A DNA stretch of 64,000 nt, from positions 248,001-312,000 of the forward strand of contig MSED01000008.1 of assembly GCA_002099365.1 (NCBI GenBank). Direction: 5' to 3'. A program made the position numbers and the translations under genes. Positions 52,012 through 63,111 of this stretch are shown piece after piece. How positions within the stretch are numbered: the stretch's first letter is position 1; every line of letters starts with the position of its first letter. The notes beneath the pieces were generated by a model. That model had not been told where the DNA came from. It made no database searches and was given only the letters and a program-made list of their open reading frames with translations. Source of the stretch: Phialophora verrucosa (lineage: Eukaryota; Ascomycota; Eurotiomycetes; Chaetothyriales; Herpotrichiellaceae).

Positions 52012-54341
52012 ATGTCCATCTATCCACCTACTCGCCAGCCTACACATGTTTTGAATGGTGTCGGCGCCATGAGCGATGGTTCAGGAACCATCAATCCTGC
52101 AGCTTTGAACGCTAGTGGTACGCTTTATTTCATTGGTTTCTTGACCCGACCACTTGGAAGACCATGAGGTCTCTGAGTCGGTCACAACTTGATTAGCTGC
52201 GGTATTGAACGCATCGTCGCCTCGATGCAGAGATTTCCGCGCCCTCTCCGGTGTCGCGTGCTTTCACTGACCTCGTGCGCGTACCAGGTGGATTGATACA
52301 GTCATCAGCCGAATCAGGCCCGCGCGGCGTCAAGCGGAGTCGGTCGCCCGAGCAGTATAGCGAATATCATCAGGGCGACGACGATGGTGAGTCTGCGCAC
52401 GCTGTGTATCTGCGCGCGAGTCTCCCCGGCTGTAGGCTGACATGTGCTGCAGGCCCGCGCAAACGTGGCCGACCAGCCAAAACACCCAGGGCTTCCGCCG
52501 ACTTCACCTCCCACATTGACGCTCTCCTGACACCGTCCAGTCAAACCTCGCCCGACCCAAACCAAGCGCCTGGCATCCAAGGAGGCTCACAAGCACCGTC
52601 GCTGACGCCGACGCAAGCTTCTCCACCGCGCACCATCCCGAAATCCACCATAAAAGCACTACCAACAGTCAGGGACCACACCAGCGATGTGCTGAAACCA
52701 GAAGGAGACGAATATCAGCCGCGCGAGATTGATGAGGCAGGCGAGAAGAAGGTGGACCATTTAGGCTATCTTCAGGGTGGGCGCGAGTACAAAATTAGGA
52801 CCTTCATCCTGCCCGGCAGAGGGCAGAAGCTGTTTATGTTGGCCACCGAATGCGCACGCCAGCTCCAATATCGAGATTCATACCTGCTTTTTAACAAGAA
52901 TCGGTCCCTGTTCAAGATCATCGCGAGCGTCAAAGAGAAGGAAGAGCTTGTCAACCGCGAAATCCTGCCTTACTCGTATCGGTCGAGGCAGATTGCCGTG
53001 GTGACTGCGCGCTCCATGTTCCGTCAGTTCGGCAGCCGTGTCATCAAAGACGGGCGGAGAGTGCGGGACGACTACTGGGAGGCCAAGGCCATCAAGCAAG
53101 GTTTCACGGAGCAAGATGCCGCCGGCGAAAAGCGACCAGGTGCCGCCAGAGCCAGAGAAGCGGCAGCTCAAGACCAGTTGAACGCCCGGGCAACGGTGGC
53201 CGCAAGCTATGGCGACATTGTTTACAGCAACGGACCGGGCTATGGCACAGTCCAACCCCCTGCCCTGCAGTCCGGCATTGCGTCGACCATGGCTCAACTG
53301 GCCTCCTTTGACCCTGCTTACGAATCGCGGTACAAAGACATCGTGCGCCCACGGCATGAAATTACAGGCCCGCCGTATCAAGATCTCACCCGTTCGAGTA
53401 CCGACGCCGAATTGACGAGTCAGGCCAGTCATGCAGCTGAGTACAGCAAGACCATCAACCAACAGAACAGGTATCGGCGCGGTATTGTTGAAGACTACTG
53501 GCGCAGACCTCACGAACCGCCAGCTACAACACCTCCTCCGGTCGAAGGTGAAGTCGCAACTTCAAACCACCCTTTCTCATCCCCCCGATTTCCCACAACC
53601 GACGTGCCATCGACTCAACCCGGCACAATGTCTCACTCTTCTCAAGCCCTTCAGGCTCCAATGCATCCACCTCCATTCACTCACCAGCAGCCTCCCATAC
53701 AATCTCCCCTCCGACAACCAAATCTCCAGCAATACACCACGCGTGATCCATCACAATTTCCGCCTCAGCATCCCAGTTATCCGAGGTCATCATCGAGCCT
53801 ATCAATTTCGCAACAAGCTCCCCCTCAACAGCCAATGCCATTCGGGAGCGGTGCGTTCTCTCCTCATGCTATCAATCAGCAGCAGCAGCAGCAGCCGCAA
53901 CAGCAACAGCAACAACAACAGCCCAGTTGGGGAGCCCCGCCACCTCAGCCTCACCCGTCACCAGGCATTCATCGTATGACAACCCCCCAATTCTCACCCA
54001 GCCTTGCACAAGGCCAAATACCTTCACCTCTACCTGGCGGTGCGCACGGTAGCCCACCTCAGCATCCGCAGCAGATGCAGCCACCACATATGCCTATGCT
54101 CCATCATCAAGGCAGCTCGGGTGGTCTTGGCGGTCAGCAGCTTTATGGGCCAGGGGCTGGACTGCAGGCCATGGGTGCTGCCGGGTACGGCGGTCTTGCT
54201 ATGGGCGGCGGCCAGAGAGGCATGTATCAGATGGGTGGACAGTCCCAATACATGTCAAATCAGCAACATGGCCAAGGCTGGCCTCCTGGCGCCCAGGGCC
54301 AAGGTCAGGCAGGGGGCCAATGGAATCAAGGGTTCCCATAG
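52012..54341 (+). CDS. Chromatin remodelling complex subunit Rsc7/Swp82 type
   Basis: This is a subunit of the RSC/SWI-SNF remodelling complexes in the Rsc7 (Npl6)/Swp82 family. Exons are 52012-52117, 52231-52386 and 52453-54341, giving 716 residues. The second intron (66 bp) is stop-free. Spliced, exon 2/3 give a run of Asp followed by an AT-hook (PRKRGRPAK). The family domain spans about 190-300: HLGYLQGGREYKIRTFILPG, then GQKLFMLATECARQLQYRDS, LFKIIASVKEK, ILPYSYRSRQIAVVTARSMF and RRVRDDYW. The C-terminal 300 residues are Pro/Gln/Gly-rich with long Gln runs (53876-53921), as expected for a transcription co-factor. It lies at the end of a 6 kb gene-free interval. Confidence 0.9.
53876..53921 (+). 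repeat. CAG/CAA run encoding poly-Gln
   Basis: An almost uninterrupted glutamine tract is encoded by mixed CAG and CAA codons inside the Rsc7-type gene, with one proline interruption. Confidence 0.9.
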
Positions 54342-56130
54342 GAGGTGGAGGGCCAGCAGTGATCGCCGGTGCCATGAAGCACCGTGGGTTTGATTGCGTA
54401 CGGCCGCGTAGTGGAGAAGAGCCAGGAGAACAACTCCTGGCCGGACATATGTGTCTTGCAGATTGCATATCAGAGAAGCGGCGGGCACCTTCTCGCGGTC
54501 GGTTATTGAGCGCGGCTCGCGCTCTCGTCTGAGTCGCACCCTCAGTTCTTTTTTGGACAGTCGCCGCCTGGACCACAGGACAGCGCAGGAAGGCACAAAC
54601 AGTCGATTCTCTTTTGGTGCATAGCGTGGGAAGGAGCATAGTGAGATGCGTGGATTGGGCATTTTTGCATTTGGAACAGGCGGGTTTCAGGGATCTCTGC
54701 GGTTTTCTTCCTGGGCTGTCGTTCTTGCTGCGCTCCACTGCTCGGGGTTCGGTTGGCAGTTTCGCATTCTGCTTCTGGAGGGGATGGCAGGGACAACGCG
54801 CAAAGTCGGCGATGGGCTGGGTATGTTGGGCGTTTGATCGGGCCAGTTTTCGTCCTTCTTGCTTTTCTTCCTGCGTGCCCGGATTTTGAATGTATTCTTA
54901 TTGCTTTTCTGTTTGCGCCCGACTCCCCCTTGTGTCTCTCCTTTTCCGCTTCTCCTGCATCAATCGGCTTTGGTCATGGGCATTTGGGCATGAGGGCTAC
55001 GAAGGAATGGGACAGATGTTGCAAAGTTGGTCGGCTTTGGACCGAGCATTACATACCATACCAGTTTTAATTGTGAATTGAAAATCGAGTGGATATCTTA
55101 TTGAAGGACTCACAGGACTTTGAACCGCGCGCGCTCTTGGCTGCCATTGACGCTGCGCATTAGCAATACGACGAGATGTGCGGTTTCCAAACTGCCCGCC
55201 TGGCCTCGAACTTGCTGTCTGATCGTCCTCTTTACAGATCTCATTCCACCTCCGCGTTGAGCGATTGCCTTCTACATAGCCAGGACAGCGCCAGTTCGTG
55301 CGGCTGCTGACTGCCGTATCTACTTGCTGAAGATGGATCCAATTTTTGTTCTGTTACGGTCTCCGGCAGCTGAGACAACACATCTATGCCGGTACGTATC
55401 GAAGAAGCGAATCTGCGGCCGCATTTGCCTTGAATTCGTCCTTTCAAGACCATGCAACTGCCATCGGCACTCTCATCGTTTCGTACATCAAGATCACCAT
55501 GCTGTACCGCAACGTGAGAGTTAACTCGCGCGCCACAGCTTATGCAGCACCGCGGGAACCAATGGTCGTACATCCATCCGTGCCGAAGGCGCAACCGAGG
55601 AAAGCCTGAGCCATGGGCTTGAAGGGCCGCCGGCAGATGAAGTGATGGATCAGGTTTTCTTAGAAACCATCTGATGGTGCGAGCCCAGCACGGTGCTCCC
55701 GCCCATGTCCTTGAGCGAACCATTCCCCCCCAAACGCTCCCGCATCCAATCCGGGGGCCGAGTCCGTGGGGTCAGGCTTGCCTGGTTATCTGCCGAGTTA
55801 CAAGGCCCCACGATCGGGAGAAGCTGCCTCTGGGGTCTGGCATTGGGTGCAGCCTTGTCAAGATCGATGCAATTCGTCATGTCTTTTTATTGATCAACAC
55901 GCGCTTCGTCGATGACCACATTATTTCAAATGTTCTCTCGACAGCCCTGCGCACGATCCACCATTCACTAAACGACTCGATCGGCATTCAGGAGGTTTAG
56001 ATCTTCGAGTGGGTATTCGAACGGAGCAACGACAACTTGCCTCGCCGCTTGCTCTGTGGCCATTGAGCTACTCCGATTTATACTCTCCCTGGCAAGGCTC
56101 GCGCAGAGGTCAACCACAACTACGCCACAG
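54342..56130. other. Intergenic, 1.8 kb
   Basis: This lies between the Rsc7 and monooxygenase genes. The open frames are short and non-conserved; I see no gene or repeat. Confidence 0.5.
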
Positions 56131-57645
56131 ATGGGGTCAACTTCGGAAGTGAACAGGGAGAAGCAGTATGCGCCAGCGAAGGTGCCTCTGAAGGTGATAA
56201 TAGTCGGGTTAGCATAGCACCTGCTTGACGGCGAGTCAGACAAAGGCTGACTGTTCATTTTCTAGGGCGGGAATTGGAGGGCTTGCCGCAGCGCTTTCGC
56301 TAGGGAAGCGAGGCCATAATGTCCACCTCATTGAGTTCGCTCCTGAGATCGCGGAGGTCGGAGCAGGGATCCAGTGCGCACCAAACATGACGCGCATGCT
56401 CGACCGGTTAGGAGCGGGCGTCAAGGTCCGAAGCACCGGCGTCGCCCTCGAGGCTATCCATATCCTGCGCTGGCAGGGCGGAAATCTCCTCGGGAGTGTT
56501 CCCATCAGTCAGGAGCACGGCGAGCAGTTCGTCGTCCATCGCGCCGACTTGCAGATGTCTCTGCTGGAGAAAGCCACGGCGCTCCCCAATGTCAAGCTGC
56601 AGACCAACACTAGGGTCGACGACGTGCAGTTCAGCCCGGCGGCCGTGAAGCTCAGTGACGGATCCTGGGTCCATGGTGACGTGGTGCTCGCGGCCGATGG
56701 CATTAAATCCATGATTCGGGGGAAGCTTCTCGGAGACGACAAGGACGTTGCTATCCCGACGGGGGATGCCGTCTACAGAGTTGTCCTTACCCGGGAGATG
56801 TTGAGCCACTACCCGGAGTTGATGCCTTACATCGAGGAGAAGAAGGCAATTCGGTGGATCGGACCCGAACGGCACATCATTGCATACCCAGTGCGAAACC
56901 ACGAGATTTACAACATGGCGCTGGCTCACCCGGACCGTGGTCGTGTTGACGAGAGCTGGACTACCGTGACGTCGAAGGACAATCTCCTCGCCGACTACGA
57001 CGGCTGGGATCCGAAACTGCTCAAGATGCTCAACCTCGTCCCGGAAGGCGATGTCCTGGAGTGGAAGTTGTGCATGCACATGCCGCTGCTGCGGTGGGTG
57101 AGAGGATCATGCGCGCTGCTGGGCGACGCCTGCCATCCCATGCTGTAAGTGACCGGACCGTCCATTTCAAAGAATCCCCACGGTACTCAACTAACCTGGA
57201 TTAGACCATATGTTGCACAAGGCGCTGCACAGGCGGTCGAGGACGCGGCGTCGCTGGGGGTGGTGTTGTCCTCGATATCGTCAAAGGACGAAATCCCGAC
57301 CGCACTCCTAGCCTTCGAGAAGGCCCAGAAGGCTCGTGCCGAACATATTCAACAATCCTGCCTCACCACGCGGGCGGCCCTTCATCTGCCTGATGGTCCC
57401 GAGCAAGAGGCTCGTGATCAGAAGTTCAGAGCCCTGTCATCGGGCGGTGGGAGCGACGACAAGTGGGGTGATCCGGAGTTCCAGAAGTTCATCTGGAGCT
57501 GGGATGCTGAAGCCAAGGCCGAGGAGGCCTGGAAAGGTGAGTCCCCTGCTCGTGGTGCAGAGAAGGGTGATTTCTGAAGGTACGAGCTACGTACTGACTC
57601 AACCTAGAGATGAAGCGCGAGTCAGGGACACAAAGCCGGCTATGA
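56131..57645 (+). CDS. FAD-dependent aromatic monooxygenase (salicylate hydroxylase type)
   Basis: This is a class A flavoprotein monooxygenase that would hydroxylate a phenolic acid with NAD(P)H. Exons are 56131-56207, 56266-57144, 57205-57536 and 57608-57645, giving 441 residues. The spliced start MGSTSEVNREKQYAPAKVPL leads into the FAD GxGxxG (VIIVGAGIGGLAAAL). LIEFAPEIAEVGAGI, the DG motif VVLAADGIKSMIRGKLLG and the second FAD motif ALLGDACHPML/PYVAQGAAQAVEDAA (spanning an exon junction) follow. With the last intron spliced (donor GTGAGT, branch TACTGAC, acceptor CTAG) the C-terminus is EMKRESGTQSRL, which ends in a PTS1-like SRL; if it is retained, translation stops at 57577 with GESPARGAEKGDF. 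The substrate is not readable. An MFS transporter follows 1.35 kb downstream. Confidence 0.88.
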
Positions 57646-58995
57646 TTGATTAACCTCGAAGTCGGCCTCGAGCCGGCGCACAGCTCTTCAGTCTCCATGT
57701 CTTACACAGTAAGGTGTATAATCTTGTTGTGCTTTGCCGCGCCCAGAAATTCCCCAGCGGCAGAAGGAGATCGTCGCCGACCAGACGTTGGATGCATCCC
57801 GTATCTATTGTTACACGGCAGTCGCATGGCACTGGCGTCCGGTAAACGGTTTCGGTTGCACCGAACAGCGCGCAAGCTTTGACGACAAATTCTTGTATAT
57901 ATTGTGAAGTGAATGAATTCGCGAAGACGGATGTCAAACTCTTCAACACCCTTGGCGGCCAAGGCCGGTGGGATCGGTAAGCTTTTATGCGCAACAAGAT
58001 AAGGTACACATGCGCTCCCTGCCCAGGCCGCATTAGCTCCTCGTACTGTCTTCGTAGCTTGTTGAGGAAAATGTCAAACCGAACGCCATGCGCGACGGCT
58101 ATCATGATCCATGACACGTTGTTGAGACGGGCTCGCCGCTGTAGTCAACATCGAGTTTGCAAGAAACGACGACGTACTCATTAGCACCGACTAGGGGACA
58201 AGCTTTTCGCCTGGCCTCGAGGCACGTTTGACATGCTCCATCCTCCTCGTGGTTAGTGTTGCTTCGACGTACATGGCACATGGTCGGCAACTTTCTTAAC
58301 CCTATCCAGTCTGGGACGGTGACACGGCAGGAAGCCAATGACACCAGGTGGCAAGCCTGAGCTCTGCCTACGAGTACCGAGTAGCCAGCCGCCCGTGCCA
58401 GCAGAGGCAGCATCGAAGGAAGGAAAGATCTGGCGATCCACGTTGTTGCGCAGATCGCAATCCTTCGAAGACTCTTCGCCTCGATCCTGGCGCACTCAAC
58501 GAGTCATGGTGCATGCACTTGGCGCATCCGCTATCTACCGGACGCCAGTTGTTGGCGGGCCTTTGAGCCGGTCCAGCCGGTATAGGTAAAGGCTCCAGAA
58601 GCGACCTCTCCCACTGTGGCCACTCGACCACAAAACTGGCACATTTCCGGGGGCTCAACAGGCCTGGGAAACCTGCAAATTGAAGCCCCGTGGCCCCATG
58701 CCTGGAAGGGGGTGGAGACCCCGCCTCGTCGCCCCACCCCGAGAAACTGTCACTGTCCCTGGATTGTTCCAGGCAAGGATAGCAAAGTGGAAAGCTAAAG
58801 GCGCGAACTCAAGTGGATGGACGATGGAGCCATGGCTAGAAAAGATCTGTGCTTCCTTTATGAAGGCGATCGAACCCTCCCTCCACACTCGTTTACTCTC
58901 CTTCAACCACGCTTCGTTGCACTCGTCGCAGACCTCAATCCGTGGTTCAGAGGCATTTTATCAAGTCGCCGTTTCAGCTTTGAGATACCGCCAAC
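57646..58995. other. Intergenic between monooxygenase and MFS genes
   Basis: This 1.35 kb stretch carries only short overlapping open frames on both strands and a GTAC-rich cluster (58369-58384). It should carry the transporter promoter; no gene is supported. Confidence 0.5.
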
Positions 58996-60869
58996 ATGGC
59001 TGGAGACCATCATGAACACGGGCATCAGCCTCCTCACCTCAAGCACAGGTTTGTGACGCCACCCTCCCGTCCCAGCCATTAATCGCCCTTGCTTACATTC
59101 GGATCAGTCACGCTCATGAAGAGGACATTCCCGGAACTGTGAACTTGCAGGCTCAAGGTACGTTGTAGAAAATCCTCCCGACGACCCCCATGAGGATCTT
59201 GAAAAGAAACCCTTGCTAACACCCTCTCCTCAAGAGGGCGATGATACTGGCTATGGACAAGCTCTCTTCCCTGTCCCGGCAGATGATCCCAACGATCCCC
59301 TCCAATGGGGCAACTTCAAGAAGACCATGATCTTGTGTATCTGCGCCGCGTACTCTTTCTTGGGCAATTCATCGTTGCTGGGCCCATCAGTCTACATTGG
59401 CATCTACTCGGAATCTTTTGGGATTGACCCGGCAACCGCTTCAGGATTGATCTCATATCCCAACTTGGCTTATGGGTTTGGATCACTCCTTCTGGTTCCC
59501 GCGTACCTCAAATTCGGCCGTCGACCTGTGATGCTGATCTCAATCATCTTCGTAAGTGAGCTATCAACCGCTTCTTGCATTTGGTGCTGACGAATTTATC
59601 AGTTTGCCGCTGGTCTGATCGGATGCTCGCAATGCAATTCGTATGGCACGCTCATGGCTTGCCGGATCATCCATGCTTTCGGATCCGGTGTTTGCGAGGC
59701 CCTTCCGGTGCAACTGGTCAACGACATCTTCTTCCTGCACGAGCGCGGACAACGGCTGGGCTACTACACCGTGTGCCTGTGCTTGGGCGCGACCGGACCC
59801 CTCTATGCGGGCTATATGCTTGCCGGTGGCTACTCGTGGCGGCTGTTCTTCTACGTCGAATTCGCGTTTGCGTGCGCGTTGTTCATCCTGGCTTTCTTCT
59901 TCGTCGAGGAGACCTGGTACAAGCGCGACGAGATGAAGAGGCGACTAGGCGCAGCTGTTGAAGTATCGCCTACGACCGAGAAGGGCATTGACGCCGGGTT
60001 TGCGGAGGTTTCCAACAGCGCCCCGCCGAGGAAGACATTTGTCCAAACTCTGAAGCCGTGGGGCGTCTACGACCGTGATTCGGATTTCTTCCTGACCGCT
60101 GCGCGGTCTTTCACCTATTTTGCCGTCCCCTCGGTGTTTTGGGTTGTGGCGACCTACGGGATCTACATTGGCCTCGGAGCGTTGGCATTCAATTACACTT
60201 TCCCGGCCTTGATTGTCGCTCCTCCTTATAATTGGTCTCAGGTAAGCAGAGAAGAAGACCCTGACGGAGGAAAGCACTCGTTCGCTAACACGAGGAAAAT
60301 AGACCAACTCCGGCTTGATCGCGGTCGGCAACGCTGTCGGATATCTTCTGGCTGTTCCTTTCACCACTTCGTCTGACCGACTGGCCGCGTACCTGACCAA
60401 GAAGAACAACGGGATCCGCGAGGCAGAGATGCGTCTGGGCGTGCTCCTCCCCGCCATGTTGATCGGACCTGCCAGCTTGATCGTGTACGGCTACACCGCG
60501 CAGCGACAACTCCACTGGTTCGGTTACTTTGCGGGCGTGGCCATGTGCAACTGGTCCGCGTATTTCTACTTCACCTTCACCCTCGCGTATGCCGTGGACA
60601 GCTACACGGTCAACCTGTCGGAGATGCTGATCGCCATGAACCTGGGCAAGCAGGCCATTTCCTTCGGCTTTGGATTCAAGATCCTCGACTGGATTGTGGA
60701 GAGCGGATATGTCACCATCATTGCTGGGGTGTTTTGCGGCGTCCTGGCTGCGAACGACTTCTTGCTCTTGGTGTTTATGTTCTTTGGCAAGAAGATCCGC
60801 ATTGCCACGAGCAAGACGTGGCTGGCTCGCATGCACAAGCGCACCCACGTCACGGGCGAGAGTCACTAG
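58996..60869 (+). CDS. Major facilitator superfamily transporter
   Basis: This is an integral membrane transporter of 541 residues. Exons are 58996-59048, 59108-59157, 59235-59551, 59603-60241 and 60303-60869. The joins produce MAGDHHEHGHQPPH, then DIPGTVNLQAQ + EGDDTGYGQ, a typical cytoplasmic N-terminus with the DPNDPLQWGNFKK block before TM1. Twelve or so hydrophobic segments follow; the TM2-3 loop reads LKFGRRPVML (MFS motif A-like), and FFVEETWYKRDEM ends the N-terminal half before a long central loop. TM-rich ALAFNYTFPALIVAPPYNWS continues in the next exon with TNSGLIAVGNAVGYLL. The type is close to fungal DHA1-like multidrug/aromatic transporters, which I infer only from the layout. 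It sits on the same strand as the aromatic monooxygenase, so a shared pathway is plausible but unproven. Confidence 0.88.
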
Positions 60870-61276
60870 TGATACATCCCTGCCTTGTCATGAGGGAGAG
60901 AAACAGGGCCAGATCAATGACCAAAATAACAGTACTGAACATTCAAAATGTCTTGAAGCCTGCAGGTCCAGTCCAGTGACAAAGACTCGACATTCACGCC
61001 TCGTGGTCGCCCTCCAGCTCCAACCGTCATATCGTCGCTGCTGCCGCCTGCTCACGTGCCCATCCGTGAAGTACGATGGTGAATGGCGATGGACTCCGCC
61101 AAGCGATGAATGTCCATTGTGTGTGTCTCTGGAGTGAAGAAGGATGTGATCTTTGAAAGAAGCCTGCACCGATCTCCTTTCCCGTTCCTCTCTTCTCTCT
61201 ATCACGACCACGTCCTGTGCTCTCTCATTTCTTTGATCCCTGCAATACCTTCAAACACACTCGTGCTGGCTACGCC
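60870..61276. other. Intergenic upstream of the secreted protein gene
   Basis: This 407-bp interval has no gene and should contain the promoter of the secreted protein gene. Confidence 0.5.
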
Positions 61277-63111
61277 ATGCGTTGCAAGATTGCCGGTATG
61301 GCTGGGACGCTCCCCGTCATCGTCTTCCTAGTTCTCGGTCTCCTCTCCAAACCCCGTTGGTTGCCCGTCACTGTCCTCCTGGGTCTCGGTCTCCTTTCTC
61401 AAACCTCGATGGCACTTCCCACCAATGGTTCGGCTGTCATGGGCACCATTTGCGAATGGGGCAACGACGTCTTCCCTATCCTGTATCACGTAAGTCTGGA
61501 CTCGTCTGTGCGGACACTGTCGCTCTCACTACCACTCTCACTGTCCCTGTGCGACACTGTTGCTCTCACTACCACTCTCACTGTCCCTGTGCGACACTGT
61601 CGCTCTCATTACCACTCTCACTATGCCTGTCATGACCCCTGTTTCAGGCGACTGACGGGTGCCCACAGGAATACCGTGAGGACAGCTGCCCACCTAAATT
61701 CCACTTGACCGAGTCCGGAGCATGCGAAGACCATCTCGAACCGACCGAACCGGGCTTCACCCGTCGCGACTGCAGCAGCTTCTGTCAGATCAGAACGACG
61801 TTTGTGCACGCAGAAGAGCAGCCCTTTGTCCGCGTGCCGGGTTGCCAAGGTCCTCAAGCTTGCACTTTGTCTCGATCCATCCATCAAGGGTACAACAAGA
61901 AATACAAAGGCTCAATCAGTCTTGGCATGAAGAAGGCCTTCAGTATCGGTATCAATGGAGGGTACAACACGAAAGGGGGTACCAGTCAGGGGTTCAAGGC
62001 GTCTGTGCAACTCAAGACACGAAACGGTAAGTCCATAGTCTCCCAGCAGATCTCGGAGGACTAACAGCGGAGCAGACTGCGGCTACTGGACTTTCATCCC
62101 TTGTACGTCGGCTCATCTTTTCCCCAAGTCCGGGAAGCTGCTAACATGTCCATAGTCGCCAAGGACACTTGTGGATCATACACTGAGAAGTGGCTCTACT
62201 ACGCCCGTAAAGACAAAGGGTGTGAAGAGGTGCAAACCATCGCGGTGGGTCCCCACTGGGCGCAGACATTGGTACTGTCATGTCGACACGGTGTCGTGCT
62301 GACGACGATTCACAGAATCAATGTGCCTATGAGTTGGTCCACTACAAGGGCCAGGACGAGTTCAAGGCGCCGTAAGTTCAGCTGTCCCTCTCACGGTGAA
62401 ATGGACAATGCGCTTTTATCATATCGCCACCACATTGTCACTGAGCTGACGGATCTAACAGGAACACCCTCCGTGGCCTCGCGGTATTTGTTTGGGTGGA
62501 CTGCTTCACCATGAAACCACTCCCAAATGACCAACAAGCTCCCGCCTTCTCCAACCCGAACGTCCCACTGCCCCGTGATACTCCACAGATGGAGGGATAC
62601 AAGATGCTCTGGAACGCCTCCATGGGTGGTGCCATATTGGCTGCTGCAGCCGAGGATGCGGCCCTCTGCAACCCGAACAAGCGCATGAGCACCGAGGACT
62701 GCTACGATGCCCTCAACGACGTCTATGCCAATCCTGAGCGCCCCGTCCTGATCCCTACGAAGAATGCGAAACGCAACACCGGCATTGAAATTGCGGTAAG
62801 TCTGTCTTTGTCTCTGGCCGTCTCCTCGTCTCTTCGCTCAGAGCTATTTGCTGACCAGCACGTCTCCGCTTCAGGGATTGCCTGGCTTGAAATGTCATGT
62901 CTACTTGAGTTACGACGAGGACTGGGATGATAGCTGCCAAGTCCCGTTGCTTGAGGCTGCCGCGGCTGCGCAGGCCATTCTTGACAGCTCGTGCAACGAC
63001 GACAAGACCGTCAGTGGGAAGCATCTTGTCCGTGGGAAAGGTAATTGCGGCTCGACGGTTTGGTTACTGCCCGATGGAGAGGATCCTTGGGGCATTTACC
63101 CGCCATCTTGA
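61277..63111 (+). CDS. Secreted Cys-rich protein, function unknown
   Basis: Seven exons (61277-61489, 61669-62026, 62076-62102, 62156-62244, 62316-62371, 62462-62795, 62875-63111) join in frame to 437 residues. The N-terminus has an unusually long hydrophobic leader with an internal near-duplication (VIVFLVLGLLSKP, then VTVLLGLGLLSQT) before ALPTNG. The mature part has many Cys in segments CPPKFHLTESGACE, CSSFCQI, CTLSRSIHQGYNKKYKG, a GSISLGMKKAFSIGINGGYN beta-like stretch, DCGYWTFIPF and DTCGSY. The C-terminal half includes GLPGLKCHVYLSYDEDWDDS, AAAAAQAILDSSCNDD and GKGNCGSTVWLLP. I know fungal proteins with CGYWTF and CG.TV segments, but not a named function. Intron 1 holds a minisatellite. 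The many small exons (27-89 bp) differ from its neighbours. Confidence 0.75.
61516..61630 (+). repeat. 40-bp minisatellite in intron 1 of the secreted protein gene
   Basis: Nearly three copies of a 40-bp unit (copies start at 61516, 61556 and 61596) differ at a few bases. They make up most of the 179-bp first intron, which is much longer than the other introns. Confidence 0.88.
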
